A stretch of DNA of 36,664 bases from Bodo saltans (taxonomy: Eukaryota; Euglenozoa; Kinetoplastea; Eubodonida; Bodonidae). The translations under genes were made by a program, and so were the position numbers. The notes under the pieces are model-generated. The model searched no databases, was not told the origin of the DNA, and saw nothing but the letters and a program-made list of their open reading frames with translations. The DNA is taken from positions 888-37,551 of the forward strand of contig CYKH01001823.1 of assembly GCA_001460835.1 (NCBI GenBank). Reading direction: 5' to 3'. Below, piece after piece: positions 18,321 through 27,017 of this stretch; positions within the stretch are counted from its first letter, which is position 1; the number at the start of each line of letters is the position of its first letter.

Positions 18321-18335
18321 CTCCTCTCCTTCGAG
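18321..18335 (+). promoter_or_regulatory. Pyrimidine tract and AG acceptor for the 424-residue protein gene
   Basis: CTCCTCTCCTTCGAG ends at 18335, 49 bases before ATG 18385. There is no ATG between the two. Confidence 0.5.
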
Positions 18336-18384
18336 GAAAAAAATAATCCAGTGTAGAAGTTCAACAAAAAGAATAAAAACCAGG

Positions 18385-19659
18385 ATGTCGCACCCATTAG
18401 GACTTCGAGCGAAATTGAAAGGCCCTCAAGCCAAGAAGCGAACACTCATGAAGCACCAAGTCAACACATATTTTATTCAAGTGCGGCTTCCTGCAGCGCT
18501 GCAGCGATCTCTTCGTGAGGCCAGCAACGATGTCGGCGGAGAGGATGGTCTGGCCACTCGTTCTGCAACGCCGCTAGCTCCCATTGTTAAATTGAATAAA
18601 ACCAACGCGAATATGTCCACGGCGGCTTCCTCCTCCTCATCGGTGAGACTTCCGCTGTTTTCGGATGACGAGCTGCACTCTCCAACGTACTCGACAGCGT
18701 ACCGTGGTGTTGTGACAGTGACCATACCTAGTGCGGCAACCTGCTATGACGCAATAGGCTACATTCTGGCAGCCGCCGATGCGACGGATCGGTCGCCTTG
18801 CGACTATCAGCTCGTTCAATGCTTTGCTGACTTCACCCCTGATCACACGCGTCAACGCTTGACTGGGGATAGTAGATCAATGCCGATCAAAACAGTGATG
18901 CAATTTCCGTTTCACTTAGCGCTTGTGCTAAGCCCATACGTTGTGCTACGAGAGCGTCTCGAATGCGAAGAGGAGCCCCAGCAACGCTCAGCCGTGGTGG
19001 ATGCATATCGGAAGCAGTTTCTACAATTCTGCACAGGGTATCAGGCATTACTATTCCGATTGATTGAGCAATCTCATTTCCTACGAGGGCGAGAGGAAGA
19101 AGCCAGGCGAGGGAAGAAACTTGAGGAACGTCAACAGTTTTTCGAACTCACGCGCTTTCGAACATTGCGACAAGAAAAGGATGGTCGCGGCCTCATTGAG
19201 AAACATTCGGAGAAGCTGTTTCGCCAACTCATTTGCACTGAGGAACGCGCTCTTGCGGAGAAACTCTTGCTATGCGATCCAAATCAAAGTCCATGGCTCA
19301 ATGACCACGAAGCGTTCCTAAGAGAGTTACGTACGCGACTTCGCAAACTCGCTAGCGAAGATACGTTGCTTCAGAATTTACAGACGCGAATCCAAGAATT
19401 GCTTCAGTGGTACTCTACGAGCAGCGTCTGTTTGATTCACGCAAAACAACGTGCGTACACTGTTGGTCGTGCGGCTCTCTGTGTCAATGAAGCGGTGGAG
19501 ATGGAGGACATGACTGTTGTGACACCAACAGTGGTGGAAGCGCATCGTCGTGCGATCGCACCTCAAGTGGCCCCTGAGTTGTACTGTGTCCCGATGGTAT
19601 CGAACTCATTGGCGATTCTGGATGACGTTCACAGCAGCTCGAGGTCGCATGTGTTGTAG
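18385..19659 (+). CDS. Unidentified 424-residue protein with central helical region
   Basis: No family is recognised. From ATG 18385 the product starts with a basic segment (LGLRAKLKGPQAKKRTLMKHQ). A disordered Ser/Ala-rich stretch follows at about 70-90. A probable beta/alpha region covers about 105-190 (VVTVTIPSAATCYDAIGYIL, then FPFHLALVLSPYVVL). A long charged helical region spans about 200-360 with a possible coiled coil (REEEARRGKKLEERQQFF). There is no membrane span or metal site. The frame's 49-codon upstream extension has no ATG and includes the splice-site tract, so 18385 is the start. Confidence 0.72.
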   Translation: MSHPLGLRAKLKGPQAKKRTLMKHQVNTYFIQVRLPAALQRSLREASNDVGGEDGLATRSATPLAPIVKLNKTNANMSTAASSSSSVRLPLFSDDELHSPTYSTAYRGVVTVTIPSAATCYDAIGYILAAADATDRSPCDYQLVQCFADFTPDHTRQRLTGDSRSMPIKTVMQFPFHLALVLSPYVVLRERLECEEEPQQRSAVVDAYRKQFLQFCTGYQALLFRLIEQSHFLRGREEEARRGKKLEERQQFFELTRFRTLRQEKDGRGLIEKHSEKLFRQLICTEERALAEKLLLCDPNQSPWLNDHEAFLRELRTRLRKLASEDTLLQNLQTRIQELLQWYSTSSVCLIHAKQRAYTVGRAALCVNEAVEMEDMTVVTPTVVEAHRRAIAPQVAPELYCVPMVSNSLAILDDVHSSSRSHVL

Positions 19660-19794
19660 ATTTTTTTTTTTCGTTCCTGTCTCGTCACCAGATTTTGCTT
19701 CGTCTATTTGGAGCGTTGTACACTTCTACAGTTATGGCGGCAATAAAAAAATAATCGACTAATCATCATTCCTTTTGTACCTGATTCATCACAT

Positions 19795-19864
19795 TTTTTT
19801 TTCCGATTTCTCCCCAAGCATCAACAACAAACTAGAAACTGTCTCTCTTTCTCTCCACAACCAG
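19795..19864 (+). promoter_or_regulatory. Two candidate splice acceptors before the capping enzyme
   Basis: A T-rich tract ends in AG at 19816-19817 (TTTCTCCCCAAG), and a second, CT-dominated tract (GTCTCTCTTTCTCTCCACAACCAG) ends at 19863-19864, one base before ATG 19866. Both are plausible; use of the second would give an extremely short 5' UTR. Confidence 0.5.
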
Positions 19865-19865
19865 A

Positions 19866-22800
19866 ATGGATACTTTGGAAGAGATTTGCCAGAATGGGCG
19901 GAGAGAACTCGGCACTCGCCCGATTGTAGCCATGGACGCTCCGTTCTTCGACTACCTTCACAACCGTGCTCCGCAAGATGTCGTGACAGACGGCTCGAAA
20001 GATGCATATGGTGGTGATCAGCCACAGTTACTATTTCATGACTTGCTCAAACATTGGACCCGCGTGGCGACAACTGTCCGACCCCCTCCGTCGCAAATTT
20101 GCAGGATTCCCATGCAGATGACGAAGTCAGTGGTGATTAATGGGAACGACCCAGGCTTCCCAGGACCTTTGTGCTGCCCGTTGACCAAGGCGAACGGTTT
20201 GTCAATGGTTGCACAAGAGTCGGATAATTACTGGGTGACGGAGAAAAGCGATGGAATTCGTGTTGTGTTTGTGTCGATCCTATCGCCACAGTTTCCACGT
20301 TGGAGGATGATTTTGAGACGTTCCCTCGTCCCTGCGCAGGCGCAAGAAGAAGGGGAGCAACAACAAGTGCAGCAGCATCAGCCAAGACTTCTTGATTTGT
20401 GCCTCGCTGACATTATTACTGTTGAGAGTGGATTTACTGAGCTGCGCATGCACTCCTTACTTCAAGAAAGTTCTCAGCTGCGCTTGACAATCGGGACACA
20501 TATCTTGAGGAAAACAGATCGGCCAGATATCTTTGCATTAGTGTTGCGCACGGCGGATGTCAACGCACCCGAGCAGTCCGTGATGGTTCACCGTATGCTG
20601 TGCCCTCGGCATTTTAGCTACGTGTTTGACCGGTCTATGACGAATTCTTATCTTCTGACAGAGGAGTACCCTCTTACACAACTTTCGTCGGTCATCCTCG
20701 ACACTGAGCTTGTACTCGCGAAGAAGGCACCCGTTTCAGCAGCGGAGGGCAACGCGACGACAACAACAAAGCGCCTTTTCCTCGCTGCGTTTGATATGTA
20801 CGCATTCGAAAGCGTCGCACCCGGCAATCCGTGCGACGTGTGGCTGCAGCAGACCGCTCAAGGGAAACAAAAGCAGATCGCTTCATCATCACTTGGTGGT
20901 GTGGTGGAGCGATTCCTTAGTTCCTCGCAGCTCCGCCGTCTGGATCGAGATTCCATGACAACCAGGTTAGAGCTCATGCAACGCGAAGTCTTTGATCCGT
21001 TGCACAAGGTGTTTCAGTCGCAGCTCACCCCGTTCCTCCCGCTAGTGACCGTACCGATAGTTCTAAAGCGAATGGTGAAGGTTGCCGAGATGCGAAGTTT
21101 GTTTCCGTTCTTGAGTGCCAGGAGTGTGGTGAACCCCCACCAAACATCAACAAAGCACCCTATTTCAACGACGCTGTACGAGTTCAGCGAATACCCGTTT
21201 GGCGTCACGCACAACGACGGATTTATCTTCACTCCAGATCAGTTTGATCTCATCAGTGGCTCGCAGCCACGGCAGTTGAAGTGGAAGTGGCCAGATAAGC
21301 TCACAGTGGATTGGCTGGTGAAACCTGCTCGCTCCAATCGCACTGCCCCTGTCGCAGCAGGTACTGCCGCTACGCAGCAACAGCAGCAGCAGCAACCGGT
21401 CGGGCTGTTCGACGTGTCGCTGTACTTCAAAAAGAAGCGCGACGCGTCGACAGCGGATGCTGGGCACACACAGTTCTCTCGTGCAATGGTGATGGACAAC
21501 CCAAACGGACTGCAGGTGATGAGCAATCGTGGTGGTGGTGCTGCCCTAATAGAGGATGGCGGCGTGATTGTCGAGTCTCGTTTTGATGCGTCACGAGGTC
21601 GGTGGATTATGGAGAAGCTCCGAAATGAAAAGACTGAAGCTAACTCAGTTGTGACGGTTGTGTCTGTGTTGGAAAGTGCTGCAGAGAATTTGGATCTTTC
21701 ATCCCTTTGTGAATTGCTGGGGATTGAAGGCCCCAGTGCTGGTTCATCGCTCTTGCTGCCAAATAGTGCCGCATTGACAACAACAACAGCAACAACACCG
21801 ACAGCAGAGGAAGCCGTCGCCTCCTCTTCTGCTCCCATAGATGCTTCCTCCTCAAGTCTTGAGAAGTGTGAGACCGAGTCTGCGTCAACGGCTGCCCCGT
21901 CGACCAACGGCAGCATCCTTGCAGTTCCCACAGTCAAGACGTGCAAGCTCGTGGTTCGTGCAACGCAGTTGAAATTCTCGAATGAAGTGTCGCTAGTCCT
22001 GCAATGGAGCGTGAAGCTCCCGGCGGTTCGTAACGTGATCACGTGCAACCATCGAAAGATCGAAGAATGCTTTGGCCTGGGAGAGCCGTGTGCTGAGATC
22101 GACGCCTCATCTCGCCTAAAAGACGTGATGATGTTGGCGCTGGGGAACGGCGGTGGGAGCTACGCATGGTCGAATATGGTAGTGGACGCGTTTTTCGACG
22201 GGAACTCTGGTCGTTGGGGTATCGTAAAGCTGCACCCGACGCTGTCAAGCAATGATGCATTCAACACTCAGGTGCTGGAGCACTTGATGAGCATCGCGAC
22301 GTTCCACGCACGCACTGGGGCATTTCCAGAATTACCAGAAGGTTTGAATCGCCCAAATGAGCGCGTCGAGCTCCCAAGAGACAAAGAGGCGGCCGCGTGG
22401 GTGGATGCTCTGCACGTGGAAACCAACCGACATTATGCCGAGCGCGCTATGATGCTAAGCCACGGGAAACAACAACGAAGCGTTCTTCGTCGAATCAACA
22501 ACTTTATTAAGTCGACGCTGCTGCACAACGGCGTAGACTCTGCGCGCACGATGGTGGGGGAGGGAAACCGTGAATATGGTGCTCGTGTTCTCGATTTGTG
22601 CTGCGGCCGTGGTGGCGACTTGCAGAAGTGGAAGAACCTGAAGCCCATCGCATCGCTGGTTCTCGTTGACAGTTGCTTTGAAGCTGTTGCAGAGGCGGCC
22701 GCCAGGTACAGCGTTGGCGCTGGGCTCAGCACTAAAATTGTGGCAGGCCGCCCTGGGTACCCAGGCATTCCAGCGAAGTTCTTTGTGCGGGATTGCTTTG

Positions 22801-23582
22801 AGCGTTGCGGGATGCAGGAAATGTTTCAACAAATTCACTCGTCCCTTACCACCACCGAACCATCAACTCCGTCAACAGGGCTTTTTGATGTTGTCTCGTG
22901 CCAATTCTCGATGCACTACGGATTCAGCGAAGAGTCGCGCGTTCGTGCGTTTCTGGCTAACATCTCCGACGCGTTGACATCAGGCGGCGTCTTCGTGGGA
23001 ACCACAGTGGACGACCGCCGACTTCTTGAGCTCCGCAAAAAACACGGTGATCGTTTTGGGAACAGCGTGTACCAAGTGGACTTTACCGCAGCAACCACCT
23101 CGCCACCCCACGGCATCAACGCGGCGGCTACCGTGACCTCCGCAGAGGAAGGCCATGCACAACAACAGCAACAGCAGACACGCTCATCATCATCATCACC
23201 AGTTCTCTACGGAGACGCTTACAGTATTTCTGTGGAGCACAGCGTGGAGAGCCAGACTGAGTACGTTGTGCACTGGAAGAATTTTGTCCAACTCGCAGCG
23301 TCAGAATACGACCTGAGCCTGGTAGAATCGCTTAATTTCATTGACGCGTTTAAACTGTACGTCGGTACTTCTATTGGTCAAGGTGTGCTGAATTCTGTTG
23401 TCAAGGAATCTGGTGGTGGCGGGGGTGATGCAAACGAACACCACCAAGGCGACCAGCTGCTGGCTCCGAATGGCGGAAGCGGACTACGAAGGCTCAGCAA
23501 CGGTGAATTGACACTAGTACTGGATGAAGAGGAGGAGGAAGCGGTAAGCCTCTTCAGGACGTTTGTGTTTTCAAAGATTTGA
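19866..23582 (+). CDS. CGM1: Bifunctional mRNA cap guanylyltransferase / guanine-N7 methyltransferase (CGM1 type)
   Basis: The 1238-residue protein carries both later capping activities in one chain. Guanylyltransferase motifs: KSDGIR with the GMP-accepting Lys127, LDTELV (motif III), HNDGFIFTP (motif IV) and LKWKWPDKLTVDW (motif V), followed by an OB-like segment containing GRWIMEKLRNEK. The methyltransferase has the SAM-binding VLDLCCGRGGDLQKW at about 908-922, then CQFSMHYGFSEESRVRAFLANISDALTSGG and FVGTTVDDRRL. It has no RNA triphosphatase module. In trypanosomes CGM1 works with a separate triphosphatase to build the hypermethylated cap 4 of the spliced leader. It is longer than trypanosome CGM1 (about 1,050 residues as I recall), partly because of Gln, Ser and Gly low-complexity inserts (about 160-175, 500-515, 630-680, 1090-1115, 1180-1215). 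Confidence 0.93.
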   Translation: MDTLEEICQNGRRELGTRPIVAMDAPFFDYLHNRAPQDVVTDGSKDAYGGDQPQLLFHDLLKHWTRVATTVRPPPSQICRIPMQMTKSVVINGNDPGFPGPLCCPLTKANGLSMVAQESDNYWVTEKSDGIRVVFVSILSPQFPRWRMILRRSLVPAQAQEEGEQQQVQQHQPRLLDLCLADIITVESGFTELRMHSLLQESSQLRLTIGTHILRKTDRPDIFALVLRTADVNAPEQSVMVHRMLCPRHFSYVFDRSMTNSYLLTEEYPLTQLSSVILDTELVLAKKAPVSAAEGNATTTTKRLFLAAFDMYAFESVAPGNPCDVWLQQTAQGKQKQIASSSLGGVVERFLSSSQLRRLDRDSMTTRLELMQREVFDPLHKVFQSQLTPFLPLVTVPIVLKRMVKVAEMRSLFPFLSARSVVNPHQTSTKHPISTTLYEFSEYPFGVTHNDGFIFTPDQFDLISGSQPRQLKWKWPDKLTVDWLVKPARSNRTAPVAAGTAATQQQQQQQPVGLFDVSLYFKKKRDASTADAGHTQFSRAMVMDNPNGLQVMSNRGGGAALIEDGGVIVESRFDASRGRWIMEKLRNEKTEANSVVTVVSVLESAAENLDLSSLCELLGIEGPSAGSSLLLPNSAALTTTTATTPTAEEAVASSSAPIDASSSSLEKCETESASTAAPSTNGSILAVPTVKTCKLVVRATQLKFSNEVSLVLQWSVKLPAVRNVITCNHRKIEECFGLGEPCAEIDASSRLKDVMMLALGNGGGSYAWSNMVVDAFFDGNSGRWGIVKLHPTLSSNDAFNTQVLEHLMSIATFHARTGAFPELPEGLNRPNERVELPRDKEAAAWVDALHVETNRHYAERAMMLSHGKQQRSVLRRINNFIKSTLLHNGVDSARTMVGEGNREYGARVLDLCCGRGGDLQKWKNLKPIASLVLVDSCFEAVAEAAARYSVGAGLSTKIVAGRPGYPGIPAKFFVRDCFERCGMQEMFQQIHSSLTTTEPSTPSTGLFDVVSCQFSMHYGFSEESRVRAFLANISDALTSGGVFVGTTVDDRRLLELRKKHGDRFGNSVYQVDFTAATTSPPHGINAAATVTSAEEGHAQQQQQQTRSSSSSPVLYGDAYSISVEHSVESQTEYVVHWKNFVQLAASEYDLSLVESLNFIDAFKLYVGTSIGQGVLNSVVKESGGGGGDANEHHQGDQLLAPNGGSGLRRLSNGELTLVLDEEEEEAVSLFRTFVFSKI

Positions 23583-24072
23583 GCACAAAAACGAAAAACA
23601 AACAAATATTTTTGTGAGAGGCAAGGTTGTAGCATGCGCTCACGCGGTTCACATTTCCATTGTGCGTATGTTGTGCATGTGGCTCCAAAAAAAGAAACAC
23701 GGATGTGAGATAGCGTTGATCTCAATCATCTTTTTCATTTGTTGTTGTTAAAATGATTTGAGTTATTGGGTTTCACCTCGGTGATGTTGTCCTAGATGAT
23801 TTTCGTTGGATGTGTAGTGTTTCTGTTTTTTTTATATTTGAAGTCTGAAGGTGAGACACAAAAAAAAGAACAGCCCATCGACTGCGTATACAGCGTTGTA
23901 CTGTTTAAATTCTTGAGGAACCCCACAAATAAAAAGAATCACAAAAAAGGTTCTTTGAGTTTCGTTTTCCCCAAAACACGAGAAAAAATCGATCGCGACT
24001 GCGACGAAGTACTCTTTTCTAAAAAAGTGACATCACTACTATTACAGATAACAAAGTTTCTCTTCAGCAACC
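23583..24072 (+). other. Spacer between capping enzyme and DnaJ-like gene
   Basis: No coding sequence is supported. I looked specifically for a J domain (helix II/III with HPD) in all three forward frames and saw none. The right end holds TTTCTCTTCAG with AG at 24066-24067, six bases before ATG 24073, a good trans-splice acceptor. Confidence 0.6.
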
Positions 24073-25080
24073 ATGCAATTCATGCAAGGAGGTGACATGG
24101 ACGATATGATGGCCCAATTTTTCGGTGGCGGCGGCGGTGGTATGATGGGAGGGGGTGGTGGCCGTCCCCGTAGACGCAAGGGCCGTGATGTCGGCCATGC
24201 CTTGCCGGTGACGCTGGAGAGCTTGTACAACGGCAAGTCGATGGAGCTAGAGCGTGAGAAGACCATTTTATGCCCCACGTGCAAGGGCCGCGGTACCAAC
24301 AAGCCTGGTCTGAACTCAAAGTGCGCTGCCTGCCGCGGACAAGGAGCTCGCATTGTCGTTCGCCAAATGGGCCCGATGATGCAGCAAATGCAAGTCCCTT
24401 GTGATGCTTGCAGCGGCCGCGGTACCAAGGTAGAAGCGAAGGATAAGTGCAACGACTGCAAGGGAGAGTGCACCAAGACGTCACAGTCTCCCCTCAAGAT
24501 CCTTATTGAGAAAGGCATGGAGCACCAGCAACAGATTCCATTCCGTGGAGAGGGAGATCAACACCCTGATATTGATGTCCCCGGAGATATTGTCATTGTG
24601 CTCCAGCAAGTCAAGCACGACAAGTTTGTGCGTGATGATAGCGATTTGCACATGAAGCAGAAAATCACACTTGCCGAAGCACTGTGCGGTTTTCAGTTCG
24701 TCGTCACTCACCTCGACGGTAGGCAACTTGTGGTGCGCAGCACCCCCGGCATGATTGTGAAGCCTGGAGACAAGAAATGCCTTCCCGGTGAGGGTATGCC
24801 TGTGTGGAAGCAACCCACCAAGTTCGGTGATTTGGTCATCGAGTTCGACGTGGTGTTCCCGGAGCGTATGGAGAGCGGCCAGATTGAAGTGTTGAGGAAG
24901 AATCTTCCTCCACCGAAGTCTCTCGACGTTGAGTACGACGCTAGCGAAGCGCATGACTGCTTCCTCCACCGCCAGGCACTAGACGAACTCCGCAAGGAGA
25001 TGGAGAAGGACGAGGACGACGACGATGACGCACGTGGTGGTGGTGGCGGTGGCCAGCCGATGCAGTGCGCTCACCAGTAA
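24073..25080 (+). CDS. DnaJ/Hsp40 type A-like protein lacking the J domain, with CaaX tail
   Basis: The chain is 335 residues. Residues 1-38 are a Met/Gly-rich stretch resembling the G/F linker (GGDMDDMMAQFFGGGGGG). Four zinc-binding repeats follow: CPTCKGRG, CAACRGQG, CDACSGRG and a degenerate CNDCKGEC. The two C-terminal substrate-binding beta domains are intact, with HDKFVRDDSDLHMKQKITLAEALCGF and PGEGMP recognisable. It ends in an acidic/Gly-rich tail and CAHQ, a CaaX-type box like that of yeast Ydj1 (CASQ), so farnesylation and membrane attachment are likely. The J domain, which carries HPD and activates Hsp70, is absent. Since the ATG directly follows a good splice acceptor, the truncation appears to be the natural gene form. 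It could hold clients without stimulating Hsp70, or pair with a J-bearing partner. Confidence 0.88.
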   Translation: MQFMQGGDMDDMMAQFFGGGGGGMMGGGGGRPRRRKGRDVGHALPVTLESLYNGKSMELEREKTILCPTCKGRGTNKPGLNSKCAACRGQGARIVVRQMGPMMQQMQVPCDACSGRGTKVEAKDKCNDCKGECTKTSQSPLKILIEKGMEHQQQIPFRGEGDQHPDIDVPGDIVIVLQQVKHDKFVRDDSDLHMKQKITLAEALCGFQFVVTHLDGRQLVVRSTPGMIVKPGDKKCLPGEGMPVWKQPTKFGDLVIEFDVVFPERMESGQIEVLRKNLPPPKSLDVEYDASEAHDCFLHRQALDELRKEMEKDEDDDDDARGGGGGGQPMQCAHQ

Positions 25081-25463
25081 CGATATTTCCCAACGAAGAA
25101 AGAAAGAAAAGATGCTGCGGAGGGAAAGGTGTGTGTGCGTGATGATAAAACAGATATGCCAAGAGAGATTGTTGTGTAGTGTGAAGCAAAGTGTAATTGA
25201 AGAGAGAGAAAACCCCAAAAAGAAACAACAAAGCACAAAGAGAACAGGTGGTAAAGTACACAGAATGAAAGAAGCGCTTATTGAAAGCCCACGATGAAGG
25301 ATGTCTGTCATCAAGTCTGCAGCCCGGTATTATTCAAACAAACAAACAAAACAGACAAAACATAATGTGAACCGCATCAATATTGTAGGTGCACTGTACT
25401 TGTTTCTCCGTTTCACCTTTCACCACAAGGAGCAAGACATACACAAAAAACACTGTGTGATGG
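25081..25463 (+). other. Spacer between DnaJ-like and ERCC1 genes
   Basis: A-rich 3' UTR-like sequence with a short AAACAAACAAACA motif near 25335-25350. A pyrimidine stretch at about 25396-25427 (TTGTTTCTCCGTTTCACC...) leads to AG at 25428-25429 and 25431-25432, plausible acceptors for ERCC1. An out-of-frame ATG at 25460 opens a nine-codon frame (to 25486) that overlaps the ERCC1 start at 25464. Confidence 0.5.
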
Positions 25464-26810
25464 ATGTCGTCGTCTTATCACCATAGCACATCTTATGCCC
25501 CGCGTCGCTTTCAGGCGTCAACAAACGCAGCAGCTTCTTGGCGTCCGAAACATATCGAGGTGAGTGCTGAATGGGTGACGCCGCTACATCAGCATCGACA
25601 TGAGTCACTCGTGCGTGGAAATACCTCTAACAATGATAGCGGCTCTGGGGGTAACGCTTCGTCGTCACAGCCGCAATCCACGACCAGCCGAATCGGCACA
25701 GTCCCTTTGTACTTCAACGGCTCTGTGGACGAATGGCACCGCATCGAGGCACTTCGGCCGTTTATGTCAAACCTTGTTGCCGACACCACATCCCCACAGA
25801 CCGCTGCTGGTGGCGGCTCCAAGGGTACTGTAAGAATGGGGATCGAGCACTCCGGCCGCCGTCAATTTGATATCGTCATCGGCCCACACAAAGGCGGCGT
25901 TGTGATGGTTCATTTCACTCACCTACTTCGGGAAGGAGTACGGACTCTCATCCACAACCGAATCTCTTCCCTCGGAGCGGCAGGACAATCTTCATCGGTG
26001 CACTTTCTGTCGTGCTGCTTGCTGATGGTTGATGTGGAAGAACCACAGCAGGATACACTATCCTGGATCAATCTTTTGTGTTTAGAGCATCGCGTGACAC
26101 TTCAGCTCTGCTGGTCGTGGCAGGATGCGAAAGCTGCGATTGATGGCATCGACGAGGGCGGTGGCGGTGATGGGTATGGCGGTGGCGCTCATCAGCAGCA
26201 TGGGGGTCGTTGTGGACCTGGTCGCGCTTCTGCTGTACAGACGATGATGACTGCCCTTTCCCAAACCCCCGCACTCATGAGCAAGCAAGATGTCATTCGG
26301 GCCGCAAACAAAGTGAATACTGTCGCTGAGCTGCTGCTCTTGACCGAAGCAGCGCTGTCTGGTCTCCCAGGTATCGGTCCCAAGAAGGCGAAACGGATTG
26401 AGGGCGTGTTCCACGCTCCATTCCCAACCACAGAAGCGAGATTGAACGATGTATTGTGGCTCGATGATACCGATGTGGTGGCGCCTCCTCCTTCAGCTTT
26501 CACTACTGTCGTCAACAACCACCCTTCATGGCGCACAGAAGAGGAAACATCGGATCAGAATACTGCCACCGTGGTGCCGACCACCAACATGCCTTCACTT
26601 CGCCCTACTCACGAATCCGTTGATGCACCGAGACATGCACCAACAAGAGGGAGCAGCACCTCAGTCCAAGATACGACGATGCCGCCATCGTCAATCACTG
26701 GCGCCACCAATATCCCCACCCCTCGACGCCTTCCCAATGCATCCACTGCATTCAAAGAAGCGCTTAACAAGATGATGCAACAAGAGTTGGACAACAACGA
26801 CGAAGAGTGA
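25464..26810 (+). CDS. ERCC1: DNA excision repair protein ERCC1/RAD10
   Basis: This is the non-catalytic partner of the XPF/RAD1 structure-specific nuclease, acting in nucleotide excision repair and crosslink repair in the nucleus. Residues about 135-230 form the RAD10 central domain (FDIVIGPHKGG, then LLMVDVEEPQQDTLSWINLLCLEHRVTLQLCWSWQDA, closely following the ERCC1 'VDVkdPqqaLkeLakmc...tLiLaWs.eeA' pattern). A Gly-rich loop covers 231-256. Residues about 262-322 are the tandem helix-hairpin-helix region with LPGIGPKKAKRI, the DNA- and XPF-binding module. The last 125 residues are a Pro/Thr/Ser-rich tail absent from human ERCC1. The start at 25464 is the first in-frame ATG, though an out-of-frame ATG lies four bases upstream. 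Confidence 0.92.
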   Translation: MSSSYHHSTSYAPRRFQASTNAAASWRPKHIEVSAEWVTPLHQHRHESLVRGNTSNNDSGSGGNASSSQPQSTTSRIGTVPLYFNGSVDEWHRIEALRPFMSNLVADTTSPQTAAGGGSKGTVRMGIEHSGRRQFDIVIGPHKGGVVMVHFTHLLREGVRTLIHNRISSLGAAGQSSSVHFLSCCLLMVDVEEPQQDTLSWINLLCLEHRVTLQLCWSWQDAKAAIDGIDEGGGGDGYGGGAHQQHGGRCGPGRASAVQTMMTALSQTPALMSKQDVIRAANKVNTVAELLLLTEAALSGLPGIGPKKAKRIEGVFHAPFPTTEARLNDVLWLDDTDVVAPPPSAFTTVVNNHPSWRTEEETSDQNTATVVPTTNMPSLRPTHESVDAPRHAPTRGSSTSVQDTTMPPSSITGATNIPTPRRLPNASTAFKEALNKMMQQELDNNDEE

Positions 26811-26986
26811 TTTTTTCGAGATCAAAACGCCATAGAAGCCTTTTCCATTCGCAGCTTACCACAAAGAAAGTGCTACTTTTGTTGCAGTTGACCGCTTTTA
26901 CGACGCCAGTTATCATTCTAAACAATATTCTCGTCGTATTATCGTTAAGTTTCCTTCCTGTTGATTTTTCCCCTCAATTGAAGAGG

Positions 26987-27013
26987 ATGGCGAGTGTTTA
27001 TGGAGCGAACTAG
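26987..27013 (+). promoter_or_regulatory. Upstream open reading frame of the seven-TM gene
   Basis: A pyrimidine-rich tract (TTTCCTTCCTGTTGATTTTTCCCC, then TCAATTGAAGAG) ends in AG at 26982-26985. The first ATG after it, at 26987, opens a nine-codon frame (MASVYGAN, stop TAG 27011-27013) only four bases before the main ATG 27018. If splicing uses that AG, ribosomes meet this frame first, so translation of the main frame would require leaky scanning or reinitiation. Confidence 0.45.
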
Positions 27014-27017
27014 ATAA

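Larger units (their letters stand above)
14392..18384 (+). other. 4 kb gene-poor region with strand-asymmetric low complexity
   Basis: No frame on either strand looks like a conserved protein. Blocks alternate: A-rich with single-C interruptions on the + strand (about 14690-15110, 16120-16160, 16600-16650), then pyrimidine-rich (about 15200-15640, 16190-16380, 16720-17070, 17600-17770). It holds a CA microsatellite, a T15 run at 15204-15218 and a 284-bp tandem duplication. The weak open stretch 15723-16103 (internal ATG at 15891) is the best remaining small-gene candidate but is not convincing. No tRNA, rRNA or spliced-leader sequence was recognised. It is unusually long compared with the other spacers. 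Confidence 0.55.

Noticed and set aside
23583-24072. J domain missing from the DnaJ-like gene but present upstream in another frame
   Set aside because: No HPD-containing helical pair was seen in any forward frame of the spacer.
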